Shown here: one piece after another, positions 35,459-50,520 of the stretch
Numbering within the stretch: the first letter of the stretch is position 1
Layout of the letters: each line of letters begins with the position of its first letter
From: Adiantum capillus-veneris
Taxonomy: Eukaryota; Streptophyta; Polypodiopsida; Polypodiales; Pteridaceae
DNA: 62,000 nucleotides
Assembly: GCA_014529385.2 (NCBI GenBank)
Contig: CM043944.1
Coordinates: 80,198,384-80,260,383 of the forward strand
Direction: 5' to 3'
Program-made: the position numbers and the translations under genes
Notes under the pieces: model-generated
Database searches by the model: none
The model's input: only the letters and a program-made list of their open reading frames with translations
Told to the model about the DNA's origin: nothing

Positions 35459-36280
35459 TTGAAGATCAACTCAAGGCTTATGGTGGGAGATAAGTATGAA
35501 TTCTTCAAAGGTGGAAAAGGAGAAGATGTGGACAAACTCATCCGAAGGATCAAATTGATTGCATTGAAGAGCAATAGGGATGATGGTGCAATTAAGGTAC
35601 GTTTGGTGAGTTTGCTACTTGAAGGTGAAGCACGTGAATGGTATAAAGATAGGCTTGAAGATGATGTAAAGGGAAATTGGAATTGTCTTTCTCATGCCTT
35701 GAGAGAAGATTTAGAGAAGGAAGATAATCCTGAGTATTTGTGGAGAGAGCTAAGCAAGCTGCAACAAAGAGAACATGAAGACATCAATGTGCACATAAAC
35801 ATGTTTGAATCTTGTGGGAGAAGTAACGTAAAGGGACTTGAAGAGAATAAGATGCCCCCTAATTTCTTGAAGAAAAATAGGTTTGTGGTTCTCTTACATC
35901 GAAGCATTAGAGAGAAGGTGGAGCTCAAGGACCGAGGGACCTACAATGAGGCAATAAAGGTTGCTAGAGAGCAATGGAGAAAGAAAGTGAGAAGGCATGA
36001 GATGGCAAATAGGGAAAGAGAAGAAAATGTACATCAAAGGGATGGTTATGTATCAATGAATAATGTGGTTGAGCCTTTGCCTTTGGATATGCACGTTGAA
36101 AGGGAAATCCATGTGGAAGCTACAAGAGTGGACAATAGAGGACATGAATCCCTTCACCAAGACATTCAAAGATTGATAGAGCAAATAGGAAACCACAACC
36201 TTGCTATGCAAGCTAATATCCAAACACAAGTAAGAAGACCGCAAGGAGAATGGCCTCAAAGGAATAGAGGTGATATGTGA
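35459..36280 (+). CDS. Gypsy element B Gag (capsid region), 273 codons
   Basis: The open frame begins soon after the PBS. It reads KYEFFKGGKGEDVDKLIRRI, then KVRLVSLLLEGEAREWYKD, the retrotransposon Gag (PF03732-like) signature with the W-Y pair. HEDINVHINMFES and HRSIREKVELKDRGTYNEA follow, then a basic, Gln-rich tail. No stop interrupts it. The first ATG lies beyond the usual start, so the true start may be slightly upstream or at this ATG (35459 in a Leu/Met context). It ends a few codons before the zinc knuckle, which sits in another frame. Confidence 0.82.
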   Translation: MKINSRLMVGDKYEFFKGGKGEDVDKLIRRIKLIALKSNRDDGAIKVRLVSLLLEGEAREWYKDRLEDDVKGNWNCLSHALREDLEKEDNPEYLWRELSKLQQREHEDINVHINMFESCGRSNVKGLEENKMPPNFLKKNRFVVLLHRSIREKVELKDRGTYNEAIKVAREQWRKKVRRHEMANREREENVHQRDGYVSMNNVVEPLPLDMHVEREIHVEATRVDNRGHESLHQDIQRLIEQIGNHNLAMQANIQTQVRRPQGEWPQRNRGDM

Positions 36281-36750
36281 CGTGTTACAATTGTGGGGAG
36301 AGAGGGCATATATCGCCCAATTGCAATCAACCAAGGAGAGATCCAGGAGGTATATATCCTATCATACAAAGGCAAATAGGTAATGAAGGTAATGTTAATG
36401 GAGATTTTCAACCACTCCAAGGCCAAGGACATGCACAACAACATGGAAAAAATCAAGCTCAAGCACCTCCACAATTTACTGAGGAATTTTGGAGGCAGTT
36501 GATGTGGGAGATGAGGTTGATATCTTTGAAAATAATAGAAAAAGGGCACAAAAAATAGAGAATGAAGGCCTTTTCAAAGAAGAAAAATCAAGGACAATGC
36601 CAAGGAGAGATGTAGATAAAGGCAAGGCACCTATGGAAGAGGCTAAGAGTAGTAAGCAAGCAAAGGTAAGAGTAAGAAGAAGGAAGATATGCATGGATAA
36701 TTTTCAGCTTGGGAAAGGTCAATCAGCATACATTATCTTATAAGACTTGA
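36277..36750 (+). pseudogene. Gypsy element B Gag zinc knuckle and linker
   Basis: The frame starting at 36277 opens with TCYNCGERGHISPNCNQP, a complete CCHC nucleocapsid knuckle (C-x2-C-x4-H-x4-C). It is out of frame with the preceding Gag because the GDM stop lies at 36280. A Gln-rich linker follows, and then, in another frame from 36489, a Lys/Arg-rich linker. Confidence 0.75.
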
Positions 36751-37395
36751 ATAACAAGAGATCCAACATATCATATGGGCAACTCTTGCATTTGAGCTCA
36801 AGTATGAGAAGGCACTGGCATAAACTAGCTAGTGTTAGAAGGGTGAAGGTAAAGATGCGTGATGCACATATAGTGCAGCTTCATAAAGTTACTGATGTTT
36901 TGCCTATTGTTGATGCTTGGATACATGGAAGGAGGGTGAATAAGGCTTACATGGATGGTGGAGCCAAGTGTGCGTTATGACAGAGGAAACAATGAAACTG
37001 GGATTGCAGCTCACAGGCAAATCCTTGTTTAGTGTGAAGATGGCAATGGTAGTAGAGTGAAATGCTTGGGAGTCATTCATGACTTGGAGCTTAATGTTTT
37101 GGGTCAAAGGGCTATTATGGAAATTCATGTGACTCCTACAAAGATTGGGGCATATCCAGCTATATTGGGTAGACCTTGGTTGATTGCTATGAGGTCACGG
37201 TAGGACTGGTACATGGGATGTATTGACGTCTTTGTGGATAGGCCTAAAGACAAGAGGATTAGATATGATATGAAAACATGTAAGGTGCTGGAAATTGATG
37301 ATGAACTAGCTATGCATCAAGATTTATCGCCATCGACTCATGACATGTGTGACAAATCTTCTAATGCATTGTCTACATGTACTGAGAAGGCATGA
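36747..37395 (+). pseudogene. Gypsy element B aspartic protease region
   Basis: The frame at 36747-36980 ends VDAWIHGRRVNKAYMDGGAK, a retropepsin strand in which the active-site D(T/S)GA is DGGA. After a frameshift the sequence gives AYPAILGRPWLIAM, the family's closing I-L-G-R-x-W-L motif, and then DWYMGCIDVFVD. No catalytically competent enzyme is encoded. Confidence 0.7.
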
Positions 37396-37490
37396 AAGGC
37401 TGTTTTTTCAAAGTGATAAAGTTGTTAAGGTCTTTTTCTTCCTTTAAAATATGGAATGTACCCCAAAATATGAATGTAAGGGCTCAATAG

Positions 37491-38862
37491 TTGGTAGAAC
37501 AGGTGTTCACAAAGGATGTGCATGCAGTGATAATTAGAGAGCCAAGGTATCTTGGAAGGGAATCCCTTCATGAGGAAGAGCATATGTTGCAAACGAAGTT
37601 TGCAAGAAAGGGATTGGCTTCTCAACAAAGGCATGCAATCACACAAAGAGCTATGGGGTACGTCTTGGTTGGAGAGCACATGTATCACAAGGGGAATGAT
37701 GGTGTTATGAGAAGAGTGCTCTGCAATGATAAAATTTTTGATTGCTTAAAAGCATGTCATGAGGAAGGATGTGGAGGCCATTTTGGAGTGGAAATTACGA
37801 GAAGAAAAGTATTGAATTCTCAACTTATGTGGCCAAGTATGAATAGGGATGTCGTGCATTGGTGTACGAGCTGTTATGAGTGCCAAATGTATCAAAAGAG
37901 AAATTTGATGCCCAAGCCTTTGAGACATATTGTAAGCTATGGACCTTATGAGAAGTGGGGTGTGGATGTAATTGGTCCTACAGGAAATAGGAATGGGAAG
38001 CACTACATACTTAGTGGATTATATGACAAGATGGCTAGAAGCAAAGGCTAGTAGAGGGGCTACAAGAAAAGATGTATGCAACTTTATCTTTGATTGCATA
38101 TGTTGTAGATTTGGAGTGCCATTGGAGCTTGTAAGTGAACTAGGGAAAGAATTTAGAAACGATCTTATCACTAAAGTGGTGGAGGAATTTGAGATCAAAC
38201 ATAGGTATGCTACTCCTTATCATCCACAAATGGGTTGGTAGAGGCATTCAATGGAGTTTTGCAAAAGATATTGTTCAAGCTTGTGGAAGAGCATACAAAA
38301 GATTGGATATGTATTTGAAGAGGGCATTGTGGGTATGTAGAGTGACTCAAAAATCATCCATGGGGCTCACTCCATCTCATTTAGTTTATGGCGAAGAATG
38401 TGTTATGCCGGTTAATGTGATGCTTCCTTCATTGGAGTTCATTTTGAAGCATAGTTTGGTTGAGGAGGAGCATGTAAAGGAGAGTGTGGCACCTATGTGC
38501 ATAGCCTCTTGTTGGATAGAGAAAGTGCCATTAGATACTATGAAGACTTGGAAAGAAGAATGGCTGATGTATTCACTGAAAAGATAAAGGCAAAAGGGCT
38601 ATGTGAGTGCATGTTTGTTATGAGGTATTATAGTGCTTTGGACAATACGTTTCCAACAAAGTTCAAGGCAAACTAGGAAGGTCCTTTTGTGGTGCATGAG
38701 GTGTATAATAATGAAAGCTATCAGCTCAAGGACTTGGATGGAAGTATGCATAAGGAAAGAGTTAATGGGTCAGGCTCAAGCCTTATGTAATAAGAATCAT
38801 GTGATGAAGCAAGAAATGCATATGGAACACTTAAAAGTGTTCCATGCTTGTTGGGGGGGCAA
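37491..38862 (+). pseudogene. Gypsy element B integrase (zinc finger, core, C-terminal domain)
   Basis: The frame at 37491-38051 holds the H2C2 zinc finger: CLKACHEEGCGGHFGVEITR, then HWCTSCYECQMYQK. It then holds the start of the catalytic core (YEKWGVDVIGPT with the first Asp). After a frame change the frame at 37972-38241 has MTRWLEAKASRGATRKDVC and LELVSELGKEFRND. In the latter the second catalytic Asp of the usual S-D-x-G motif is Glu. It continues through HRYATPYHPQ to a frameshift at the third acidic residue. A C-terminal EGPFVVHEVYNNESYQL segment follows near 38680. No RT or RNase H precedes this gene. Confidence 0.85.
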
Positions 38863-38865
38863 TAT
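38853..38865 (+). other. Polypurine tract of gypsy element B
   Basis: TTGGGGGGGCAATA lies immediately before TGTGACGTG, the presumed start of the 3' LTR. This is the usual layout of a plus-strand priming site. Confidence 0.7.
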
Positions 38866-39882
38866 GTGACGTGTTTAGGCGGAATGGAGTGGGCCACCAC
38901 AAAGTCCTTGAGAGATGTTTTATGATTCTTTTGGACCCCTTAAATGTAAATAAGCATGCTTGTACAAAGTTTACAAAGGTGGTGTGTGGCAGCTGTTTCT
39001 ACGCATGCGGGCCAATTGTGCGGGATACATACTTTTGCTGTTTTGTACATAGAAGTTTTGATACCTTAAAGAGTGAGTGTGATTTAAAAATATTAATAAA
39101 AACTAAGTTTTTATTAGTTTGGGGTTGTGAGTTCGTGGGTGTTTTCAGTTGTGAAGAAGAATCTCTATGTTGCTGCAGCCTGCGGTGAAGGGTGTGGGTT
39201 TTGGTGTAGGGATGCCCCTCTTTCCTTGCGAGAGCCTGGTGTGGTGAGTTGAGAGTGTGTCTCTCCTCAATGGGCTGATGAAAGCAGGTGATTAGATCTT
39301 TATATTGACCTCTCTTCATCTTGGTTTGAGGTATGGAAGCCATGTTATTTGCAGTTCCTTTTGGTGCAGCTAGTCGAGGGTAGACTATGCGCTACAATTC
39401 CTTTCTTGTACATATGCAAAAGGGCAAGGTTTTCCCCAATTTTTCCATCACTTTTTTTGAGTTTTTTCTTGAAATTTTTGGGTTTTTCAATTGGTCTTAA
39501 TTTGGATGGGTTTTGGTCAAACTATATGTATATATGGGAGCGCGTATAGAGTCTGTGACTAGCATGTATGGAAGGGCATTTGAAAGGAAGTGATGCCCTT
39601 GGTTTTATGAGAAAAAGTGCATCAATTTTTATTGTTATTTTAAATTTTTTTTCTCTGGTTTTCTTGATTCCCTTGCTTCCTATAGTGCCTCCAATTATAG
39701 TGGGAGTTGTAGTAGTGTGGTGGGAACCCGGAAGGAAGCTATTCAAGGCTGAGTGCGAGTGAGGCTGTCAAAATTTGTGAGAGAAGATCAACCCATATTA
39801 TCTTGAGAGAGCTATTACATTCATCCTCTTTTCTCTGTGTTGGCTTGAGGTTTTGTAGAGGTCAGGACCCCAATCCTTCACA
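38866..39882 (+). mobile_element. Gypsy element B, 3' LTR
   Basis: It starts TGTGACGTGTTTAGGCGG after the polypurine tract and ends CCTTCACA. From 39150 to the end it aligns with the 5' LTR at 34676-35389. The first 285 bp have no partner in the 5' copy, which is truncated. A TATATATGGGAGCGC promoter-like element lies near 39528. Confidence 0.78.
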
Positions 39883-40104
39883 CCGTGATTCCAAGCCTTG
39901 ATCAACTTGACTCACTATGTAGTGTCTACGAGTAGGCAAGGGCTTGTAGTTCGAGATGTTTGGAGTTTGAATTGAGTTTGGGGGAACGGCTTTCATTGAG
40001 CTCTTGAGAGTTTGTGTGTAAGATGCAAAAAGTAATGGAATTCCACATGTTGATTTAAGGTGTGAGGATGTGTGAGTGTACGCACAATGTCTTCTGCACC
40101 ATCA
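39883..40104 (+). mobile_element. Gypsy element A, 3' LTR remnant
   Basis: This is the partner of 30871-31092. It begins directly at the end of element B's 3' LTR, showing that B lies inside A's 3' LTR. The divergence from the 5' copy is visible by eye throughout, so A is old. Confidence 0.75.
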
Positions 40105-40159
40105 TTGACTTAGCACCACATCTCTATCTATATCATTACTTGAAAATCCAAGGTTGTCT

Positions 40160-41100
40160 GATCTCAAATCTCAAGTAGTACCCACTTTACTTGTGTATCC
40201 CACACTTCAGTATCATAGCCATTGATTATAGCTACCTTGTAGCATTGGGAAATAGGGACTTGTGGTAGATTAAGAGGTTTCACCAAATTGTAGTTAATGA
40301 AATTGCAAGAGGCACCATCATCTACTAGGATTCTCACCTTGTGACCTTTGATAGACCCATGCATTCTCACAAGCTTGTGTGTTATAGAAGTTGGTTTCCA
40401 CATAGAGGCTATTATATAGCACTTATACACCCCTTCGATATATGTTACTTCCACCTCAAAATAATGAGAAGGGAATTCTAGGGAAAGTATTTGCACCATA
40501 TGCAGTGCTTTCTCCTTGCATTCTTTGAAGCTTGCATGGTGAAAAATTTGGTTGTCACATAAAGGATATAATATTGCACTCATGCACTACTTTGGTATGT
40601 GTTACTTTCACCTTGAAATACCAAGAATATGATTCTAGGGGAAGCAATTGTACCATATACACAACTTTCTCCTTACCCTAGGTAGCAGATATCCCCTTCG
40701 GGAAATCCTAACTATCCTTCATTTCCTTTTCAAAATCCTCCCTTGGCATATGGCCTTGAGGCCCATTGGACTTTTTTGACGTATCACATGAGGCTACCAC
40801 AAATTTCCTCTTATTATGACTATGAGATGCACGTGAAGTTTGAAGTGTCATACATGTATGTGCTATCTAATGTTTTTGCATTTGGATTATCATAGATGTG
40901 AGCATGCACTATAGATTTCTCAATCATTTGGGATCCTAGGTTTTAAAATGCCTTTTAAGCTTAGAATTTAATCCACAAATGAACCCTCTCACCTGTTGGA
41001 TGTATCTAGACCCTCCAATTTAAGGATAACATCTCTATAATGTGAGGTATACTCAAGAAGTCTCACCACAATCAAAGTTGATTTGATAACGAACATCACA
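40160..41100 (-). pseudogene. Minus-strand gypsy gag-protease fragment
   Basis: The frame 40583-40164 ends with MHGSIKGHKVRILVDDGASC, then NFINYNLVKPLNLP. This is a retropepsin-like active-site strand (DDGAS in place of DTGAS) with the following N-F-I. Further upstream on the minus strand (to about 41100) short frames carry Gag C-terminal-like basic sequence and a YTSHYRDVILKLEGLD piece. Frameshifts are many. It is a separate, older insertion from elements A and B. Confidence 0.62.
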
Positions 41101-44720
<3,620 letters not shown>

Positions 44721-44724
44721 TGTC

Positions 44725-44995
44725 ATCCTAGTGTCGATTTTCTAGTTTAGGTAGCGCCGTACAAATTTGCCTATTTAGGCTACACGACTACAAATGAAAA
44801 TTCACCTATTTTAAGCAGCAAAAGTGCGGATTTGCCAGTTTAGGTGGCACAGGAAAAAATTTGTCAATTTAAGGAGCCTGACCATAAATGCAAAGTTATC
44901 AGCTTAGGCGACATAAGTGAAAAATTTTCAGTTTAAATAGCATGCCCTCTTGATATCAATTTTCCAATTTAGGCAACCACTAGTGTGATTTTGTC
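44725..44995 (+). repeat. Degenerate roughly 40-bp tandem repeat
   Basis: A theme of AATTTGCC(A/T)(A/G)TTTAGG followed by a GGC-type word and ACAAATG recurs about six to seven times. Examples are near 44735, 44765, 44828, 44862, 44900, 44930 and 44960. Copies differ strongly but keep the order. Confidence 0.65.
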
Positions 44996-45129
44996 AACTC
45001 AATTGATTTGGATCATATTGATATTGAATTGAATTTGGTTTATGATGATATGACAGTGACATTGTTTATGGAGTTAAACATAATATTGATGGATCTTGAT
45101 TATTGGATGTTGTGACCAATGATATCTTG

Positions 45130-45246
45130 ATACATCAGTGTGAGGCCAAGGGCCAGGTGTGGTCCACCATAGGCAACTAGCTACCTATAAGAGTAGGTAG
45201 GCAGGCTAAGTGGAGTATGAGGTTCTACACACATTGTCTCTTCACA
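45130..45246 (+). mobile_element. Probable 3' end of a copia LTR
   Basis: The sequence leading to CTCTTCACA at 45246 resembles the U5 end of plant copia LTRs and is followed at once by a PBS. The start of the LTR could not be fixed. No gag follows; a microsatellite-rich region does. Confidence 0.5.
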
Positions 45247-45247
45247 A

Positions 45248-45259
45248 TGGTATCAAAGC
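45248..45259 (+). other. Copia-type primer-binding site
   Basis: TGGTATCAAAGC matches the initiator tRNA-Met PBS with one difference. It lies one base after the putative LTR end. Confidence 0.65.
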
Positions 45260-45361
45260 TCTAGTAAAACAAGTTTTTTTGGGGTGTGGGTTTGCATGCA
45301 AAAAGGAGGAAAGGGGACTGTGGAGAGGAAGGTGAAGGCAAGTGTGGACAGTTGAAAGGTC

Positions 45362-45487
<126 letters not shown>

Positions 45488-46179
45488 GCGTCGAAGTCAA
45501 CTTATGCAAATTGCTTTTGGGCTTGTGTAGCTTGTGGGATGTGTGTTGGACTAAGGGGCTTGTTTTGCCTCTACTGCATGGACATTTGATGACTCTACAC
45601 GCGCTATATCCTCTTCTTTCCCAATGCAACAACCAACATGCCATTGACACGCTATTTTGAAGTTTTTCTTTCCTTCTTTTCACACCTTGGCCATGTTTTT
45701 TGGGCATTAGGGTAGGCCAAGGGACCATTCCCCCCAAGCCTTCAAGATGGGTATTTGAGGAGAAAAAAAGCTTCCCATGATAAGAAAAGCTCTGCTCAAC
45801 TTTCATAAACTCTACATGCAATTTCTCAAGATTTACAAAAAATTAAGAAAGCTTCTTGCTTTTCTTCTTAATTTTGTGAAGTGGATCAAAGGGCAAAAAT
45901 TATACCCTCACTTGTTCTTAATCTTGTTCGGGAGCATTTAAAGGAGGTTAATTTCCATCTGAAAAATTATTTCGACTAGAATTCTAAAGAGATAAAGGCT
46001 GCTACCTTCAAGACATTCAAACATGGATTTTATTTTGGCATTGGAAACTTAATTTGAACCTGCGATGTTGTGCCGCCTTGTGGGAACGGGATAAAAGGTA
46101 AGAATGTGTACGCATTATGAAGTTTTGACAATCTTATGATCAATGTCAAATTCTGTTGTGACATCAGGTTGATTCAAAT

Positions 46180-46830
46180 GTATGCTAATTGTGGGTTTTT
46201 GGGCCATTAAATGGGGTTTGATGCCTATAAACCAGGATGTCAAGGTGTTGTCAAAATGTATGCCTTTCTTTACGGCTCGTCAATCAAATCCAAACAAGGA
46301 AGATATGGCCAGTACAATAATTTTTGGGGGTCGATTGTGTTGGCATATGGACTTGCATTGGGATCTATTCTCAAAAAATGCGCTTTAGAGTGCTCAAATT
46401 GGGCATTCAATGCTCAACTTATGGCCGAATGAGTTTTCTCTCTACAGCCTCGGATATCCATGAGCAGAGGAAATTGATGTGGATCCAATTATAGCTGTGC
46501 TTGACACTGCTTCTGTCAAAATCTTTGGGAGTTTTCCAATACTTTAGTTGACATTAAAGCTAAATGTTGTGTTTAGCAGTGCTTTGGTCAATAAACATGC
46601 CTAATGGTTGTATTTTGGAAAGCACTAAAGTGTTTAAAAAGTTGGAGTTGATTGCAAGATGTGCCCGGCATGGTTTTGCCAAGGCTGTGCTTAGCATTAC
46701 CTTGGTTGATATGTATGTTAAATATGGTGACTTCTCAAAATCATCACTTGTGCTAGGCAATGCATTGGAGATTTGTATACTGATGGGAGCAGGGGCTATT
46801 GATGAAACATGTTGTGCCTAGTAGTACTTT
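46180..46830 (+). pseudogene. PPR-protein-like relic
   Basis: The frame 46564-46821 contains IARCARHGFAKAVLSITLVD followed by MYVKYGDFSKS. This is close to the plant pentatricopeptide repeat consensus (A-x-x-x-G-F...LVDMY-x-K-x-G). A second weaker ALVNKHA-type match precedes it near 46580 in another frame. PPR proteins bind organellar RNA for editing and processing. Here only one to two helical repeats are visible, with stops on either side, so it is a fragment. Confidence 0.5.
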
Positions 46831-49800
46831 GGCCGAAATGTAAGAAAAATGTGGTGTATTTTGAAGGTTTACCCACCATAAGAGGGCGCCTTAATGGACA
46901 CCCATAGAGGGGATGAGGTTAAAAATATAGTATGAATGGATGGGGGGGAAAGAAGAAGGCGATGGAGCAAAGCAGCGAGCAACAAAGTGGGGGAAAGAGG
47001 TTCTCATAGCAATTTATGCGGAGCTCATACGATAGTGAGCAAGAAGCGAAGGTTGCTTAGCAGATTGGGGCGACCATTTTTGGCCCCATTGTTGGTGAAT
47101 TTTGTGTGGTTTGCCGTTGGAGGTGCCATGCTAGTAGAGATAGTTCACGTGATGTCGTTGGTAAAACAAATAGGAAAAGGAATTTTTTAGAAGAAAAATA
47201 TCGGCATGAAAGGGGAATGAGAACGTGGAGGAGAAAGGGTGAATGGGGAAAGGGGAGTGGGGAAGTGGGGGAAGAAGGGCTTGAAACTTGCTCTTGAGAC
47301 TTCAAGGCCATGAACAAGGCCAAATCTTGACAGCAATAGGGCAAGAATGTGGAGGAGGAAGAACAGAAGGGGAGGGGAAAAACTCTTGGCCTTTGCTCCT
47401 TGAAACCTTGAGAGGACAACAAAGCAAAGAAAAAGCAAGCTCCCTCTCTCTCTAGCTTTGAAGCAAAGGATAGAGCAACCAAAGAGGGAAGGGAAAAAAT
47501 CCCTTTCTCTTTTGCTTGCTCTCACTATTGAGCTCCCATCACAAGAGCATGTGGGAGGATGGGAATAAAAAAGGGGTTGGTGTGTTGTCAATAGAAGAGG
47601 ATAAAGAAGAACTTGGGCATTGAGGGTTCTCGCTCTCTCTTGACAAATCAAGGTAAGTAAGGGAAAACATCTAAGCAGTGCAAAGAGCATGTGTTCTGTA
47701 AGATGGAGAGTAGTAAAAAGTTGACCAAGTAGAGACAGAAGGGAAAATTTTGGGAGGTGAAAAGCAAGGGAACAATACAGGGTGGGATTTGTGACTGGGG
47801 ATTGTGGATTTTTCCATTGGGTTGGAGATTCTAACTAGGGGTTTGCAAATCAAAAGGCATATCAATGATGGTGTATGAAATCAATTTGTAATAGGGTTTT
47901 TAGATATAAAAATTTGGAAGTATCTAGTGGTTTCAAGCATCCAATAAGTGTCTTCATATTCTTTCAATTTGTTTTTAGCCATTATTTATATTCCGAGTCA
48001 TGATTTTCTTCCACAATTGCTCTCTTAACCTCACCATAAACTCTTCTCAACCCTAAAAATACCCCTATCTGCATTCATACCACTTGGTTTTACCCTTTGC
48101 TGATTATCCATCTATAGCCAAAAAGCCCCACGCTTTCCTGGTCGACCCTAGAGAACTGCACACTCTGATAGGGGCTTTGAAGTTTGGCATGGACAATCAA
48201 CCTCTCTATTGTGGTTGCCTTCTGATATTAACCTTCACTAGGTGGCTATTACACAAGGTATCAATTTTTCATTCTTGTTGACACGGATATATTGCACCAT
48301 GGATTCAACATAGATATACATTGATGGTCGGAAATGACATGCCATATGGGGTAGCCTCTACACTACGCATAGCCTGGACATCCCTAAGCATAATCTCGTA
48401 GGAATTAGCCTATAAATATGAGGGGCACCACCTAGCATAAGTGCGGCTAGGACGTAGACATAGATGACCTAGGGTAGCAAAAGTGAGATGCCATTTAGGT
48501 AGCCAACATGAAATGATGATGTAGCAAACATCCAGATATAGAAAATTCCTAGTCAACAGTCAAGGGTGTGTGTACGAGAGAGGTATGTGACAAGGTTGAG
48601 ATGGGGCATATTGACTGACTGGTGATGGTGCACGTGATGAAGCACAAGCACGGTGATATACAAGAGATGAAACATTCGGCGAATGTGGGGAGAACAAAGC
48701 TAAGGAGAAAAGAGAACGGATTCAAAGATCAGGGCATCATTGCACCCTTTTATTGATGATGCTAATACTTACAAACGATGGTCTAAACTGTTACCAACCT
48801 TTCTCTTGGCACTGGGGATGCATAATGGTCTAAACTGTTACCAACCTTTCTCTTGGCACTGAGGATGCATAATGGAATGCAAGTGCCATATGGTGCATGG
48901 TGACCTTTGGGGTTAGTGGGGTTGGCACGTTAGCGGGAGGTTAGTTGAGGAAAACATCAAGACGATGCAGCCACTAGTGTTGTCAATTTCTAGCATTGAG
49001 AGTGGCTGGGGGTAGCATGGTGTCAATGCATTCAATCCTAGCATACTCATGTTGCCTTGCGGGGTGATAGTGAGTGCCTTATGTGCATGGGGTGGTCATG
49101 ACTAGTAATTCAACCATGGTGTGTGTGGGGATTGGTGATGATGATGATGTTACCAATGCTAAAATGTCCATGCTTGCAACAAAGTATGATTCCATGAGCT
49201 CCCTAGCTTGGGAGATGCAATACATGATTAGTGGTACATGGAATGTAGAGTGCATGGAGCTTGGGTGGTGCCTCTAGTGTGTTCTTCCTTCACTTGTGTC
49301 TTGTTTTTGTGCTTAGTGGAGGCCTCTTTATAAAGGCCTGAGAGGTGGTCCTTACCTAATGGTCCTTGCAAATATCCACTGGTCACTATAGAGAGTCTAG
49401 ATGCCTCTCTAGTGAGAGAGAGATAGAGAGGGAGAGAAGATAGAGATAGAGAGAAGGGAGGTAAGAGTGGGCTGGGATTTTTACAATCCACTAGCCATTG
49501 GCTAGGTTATTAGAGAAGAGTGGGGGTCGGGGCATTCACAAGGGGTTTTGTTGATGGTTCGGGTGGCCAATGTGAGGTTTATGCTGCCAGAATTGGTGTT
49601 TTGTTGCGTGATGCCAAGATGCTACGCGTTTGTCCATTTTGGGACCGGGGCATGCCTTCATGTCACTTCTTAAGTCGGTGTCGCCTTCTCGTGACTTTAG
49701 TGTTTCTTCTTCACCGATGTCGATGGCGTGGCACTCATTTCCTTTTCTTTTTTTAAAAAACTTTTTTGTGAGTGCGTATATGCATGCAGTGTGTGTTATT

Positions 49801-50258
49801 GTATGCGTGCGCGTGTGCATGATCGTGTATATATGTGCATGTGTTTGTTTGCATTCGTAAGTGCATATGCCCATGTGTGTGAATGTGTGTAATTGTGTGA
49901 GGGTTTAGGTGCTTGTGAGTGTGTAAACGTATGTATGGGTGTAGGGTGTAGGTGCTTGTGAGTGTGTAAACGTATGTATGGGTGTGTGTATAGTGTATGG
50001 GTAAGTGCGTCGGCCAATGTGCATGGCAACAAGAATATAATAAGATATGCTTATATATATATATATACATTTTTATAGGCTGCTTATGTGCAGGCTACAG
50101 AGAAACGGGGGGAAGAGAGAATGTGAGCGAGGGGGAGGGGGGGATGGCAAGAGTGTGTGAGGGGGGGTTGTGGGAGTTGAGGTGTGTGTGTGTGTGTATG
50201 TAGGTGTGTGTGTGTGTACTAGAGAGAGAGAGTGTTACTATCTGCACCTTCGGGCTCT
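46831..50258. other. No credible gene; minor direct repeats and low-complexity DNA
   Basis: A 47-bp direct repeat lies at 48779 and 48826 (TGGTCTAAACTGTTACCAAC), and a 43-bp one at 49906 and 49949 (TAGGTGCTTGTGAGTGTG). GA tracts near 49420 and 50220 and GT-rich DNA from 49780 to 50215 fill much of the rest. The overlapping frames at 47057-47690 are Pro/Ser/Leu-rich and unrecognised. Confidence 0.55.
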
Positions 50259-50273
50259 TGGCACTACAAGAGG
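50259..50273 (+). repeat. CACTA left end: target duplication TGG plus 12-bp TIR
   Basis: TGG (50259-50261) followed by CACTACAAGAGG (50262-50273). Confidence 0.95.
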
Positions 50274-50294
50274 TTGTGTGCTCTTGTGATGCTG

Positions 50295-50520
50295 TTAGCG
50301 ACGGAAATACATTGGGTTTTTATAACCCCGGCGTCGCTAAGACCGTCGCTAACAGCGTCGATACGGGAACGTCGCTATAAGCGTCACTATCTGCGTTGCT
50401 ATAAACATCGCTATATAGCGATGCCTATATCGACGATTATAACGACGTTTGCAGGCCATCTATAGCGACATTTATAGCGACGTTGCAGAGCCTTATCATA
50501 GCGACGTTCATAGCGATACC
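50295..50520. promoter_or_regulatory. Left subterminal repeats (GCGTCGCTA / TAGCGACG)
   Basis: Words such as GCGTCGCTAA, ACGTCGCTATAAGCG and TATAGCGACGTT recur about every 15-20 bp in both orientations. In the En/Spm family such subterminal motifs are bound by the element's DNA-binding protein and are needed for transposition. Confidence 0.8.

Noticed and set aside
47057-47690. Overlapping minus-strand ORFs rich in Ser, Pro and Leu
   Set aside because: The composition follows a purine-rich plus strand, and no domain is visible.
49753-50070. Tyr-Thr-His rich minus-strand ORFs
   Set aside because: They derive from GT-rich low-complexity DNA with a 43-bp direct repeat.
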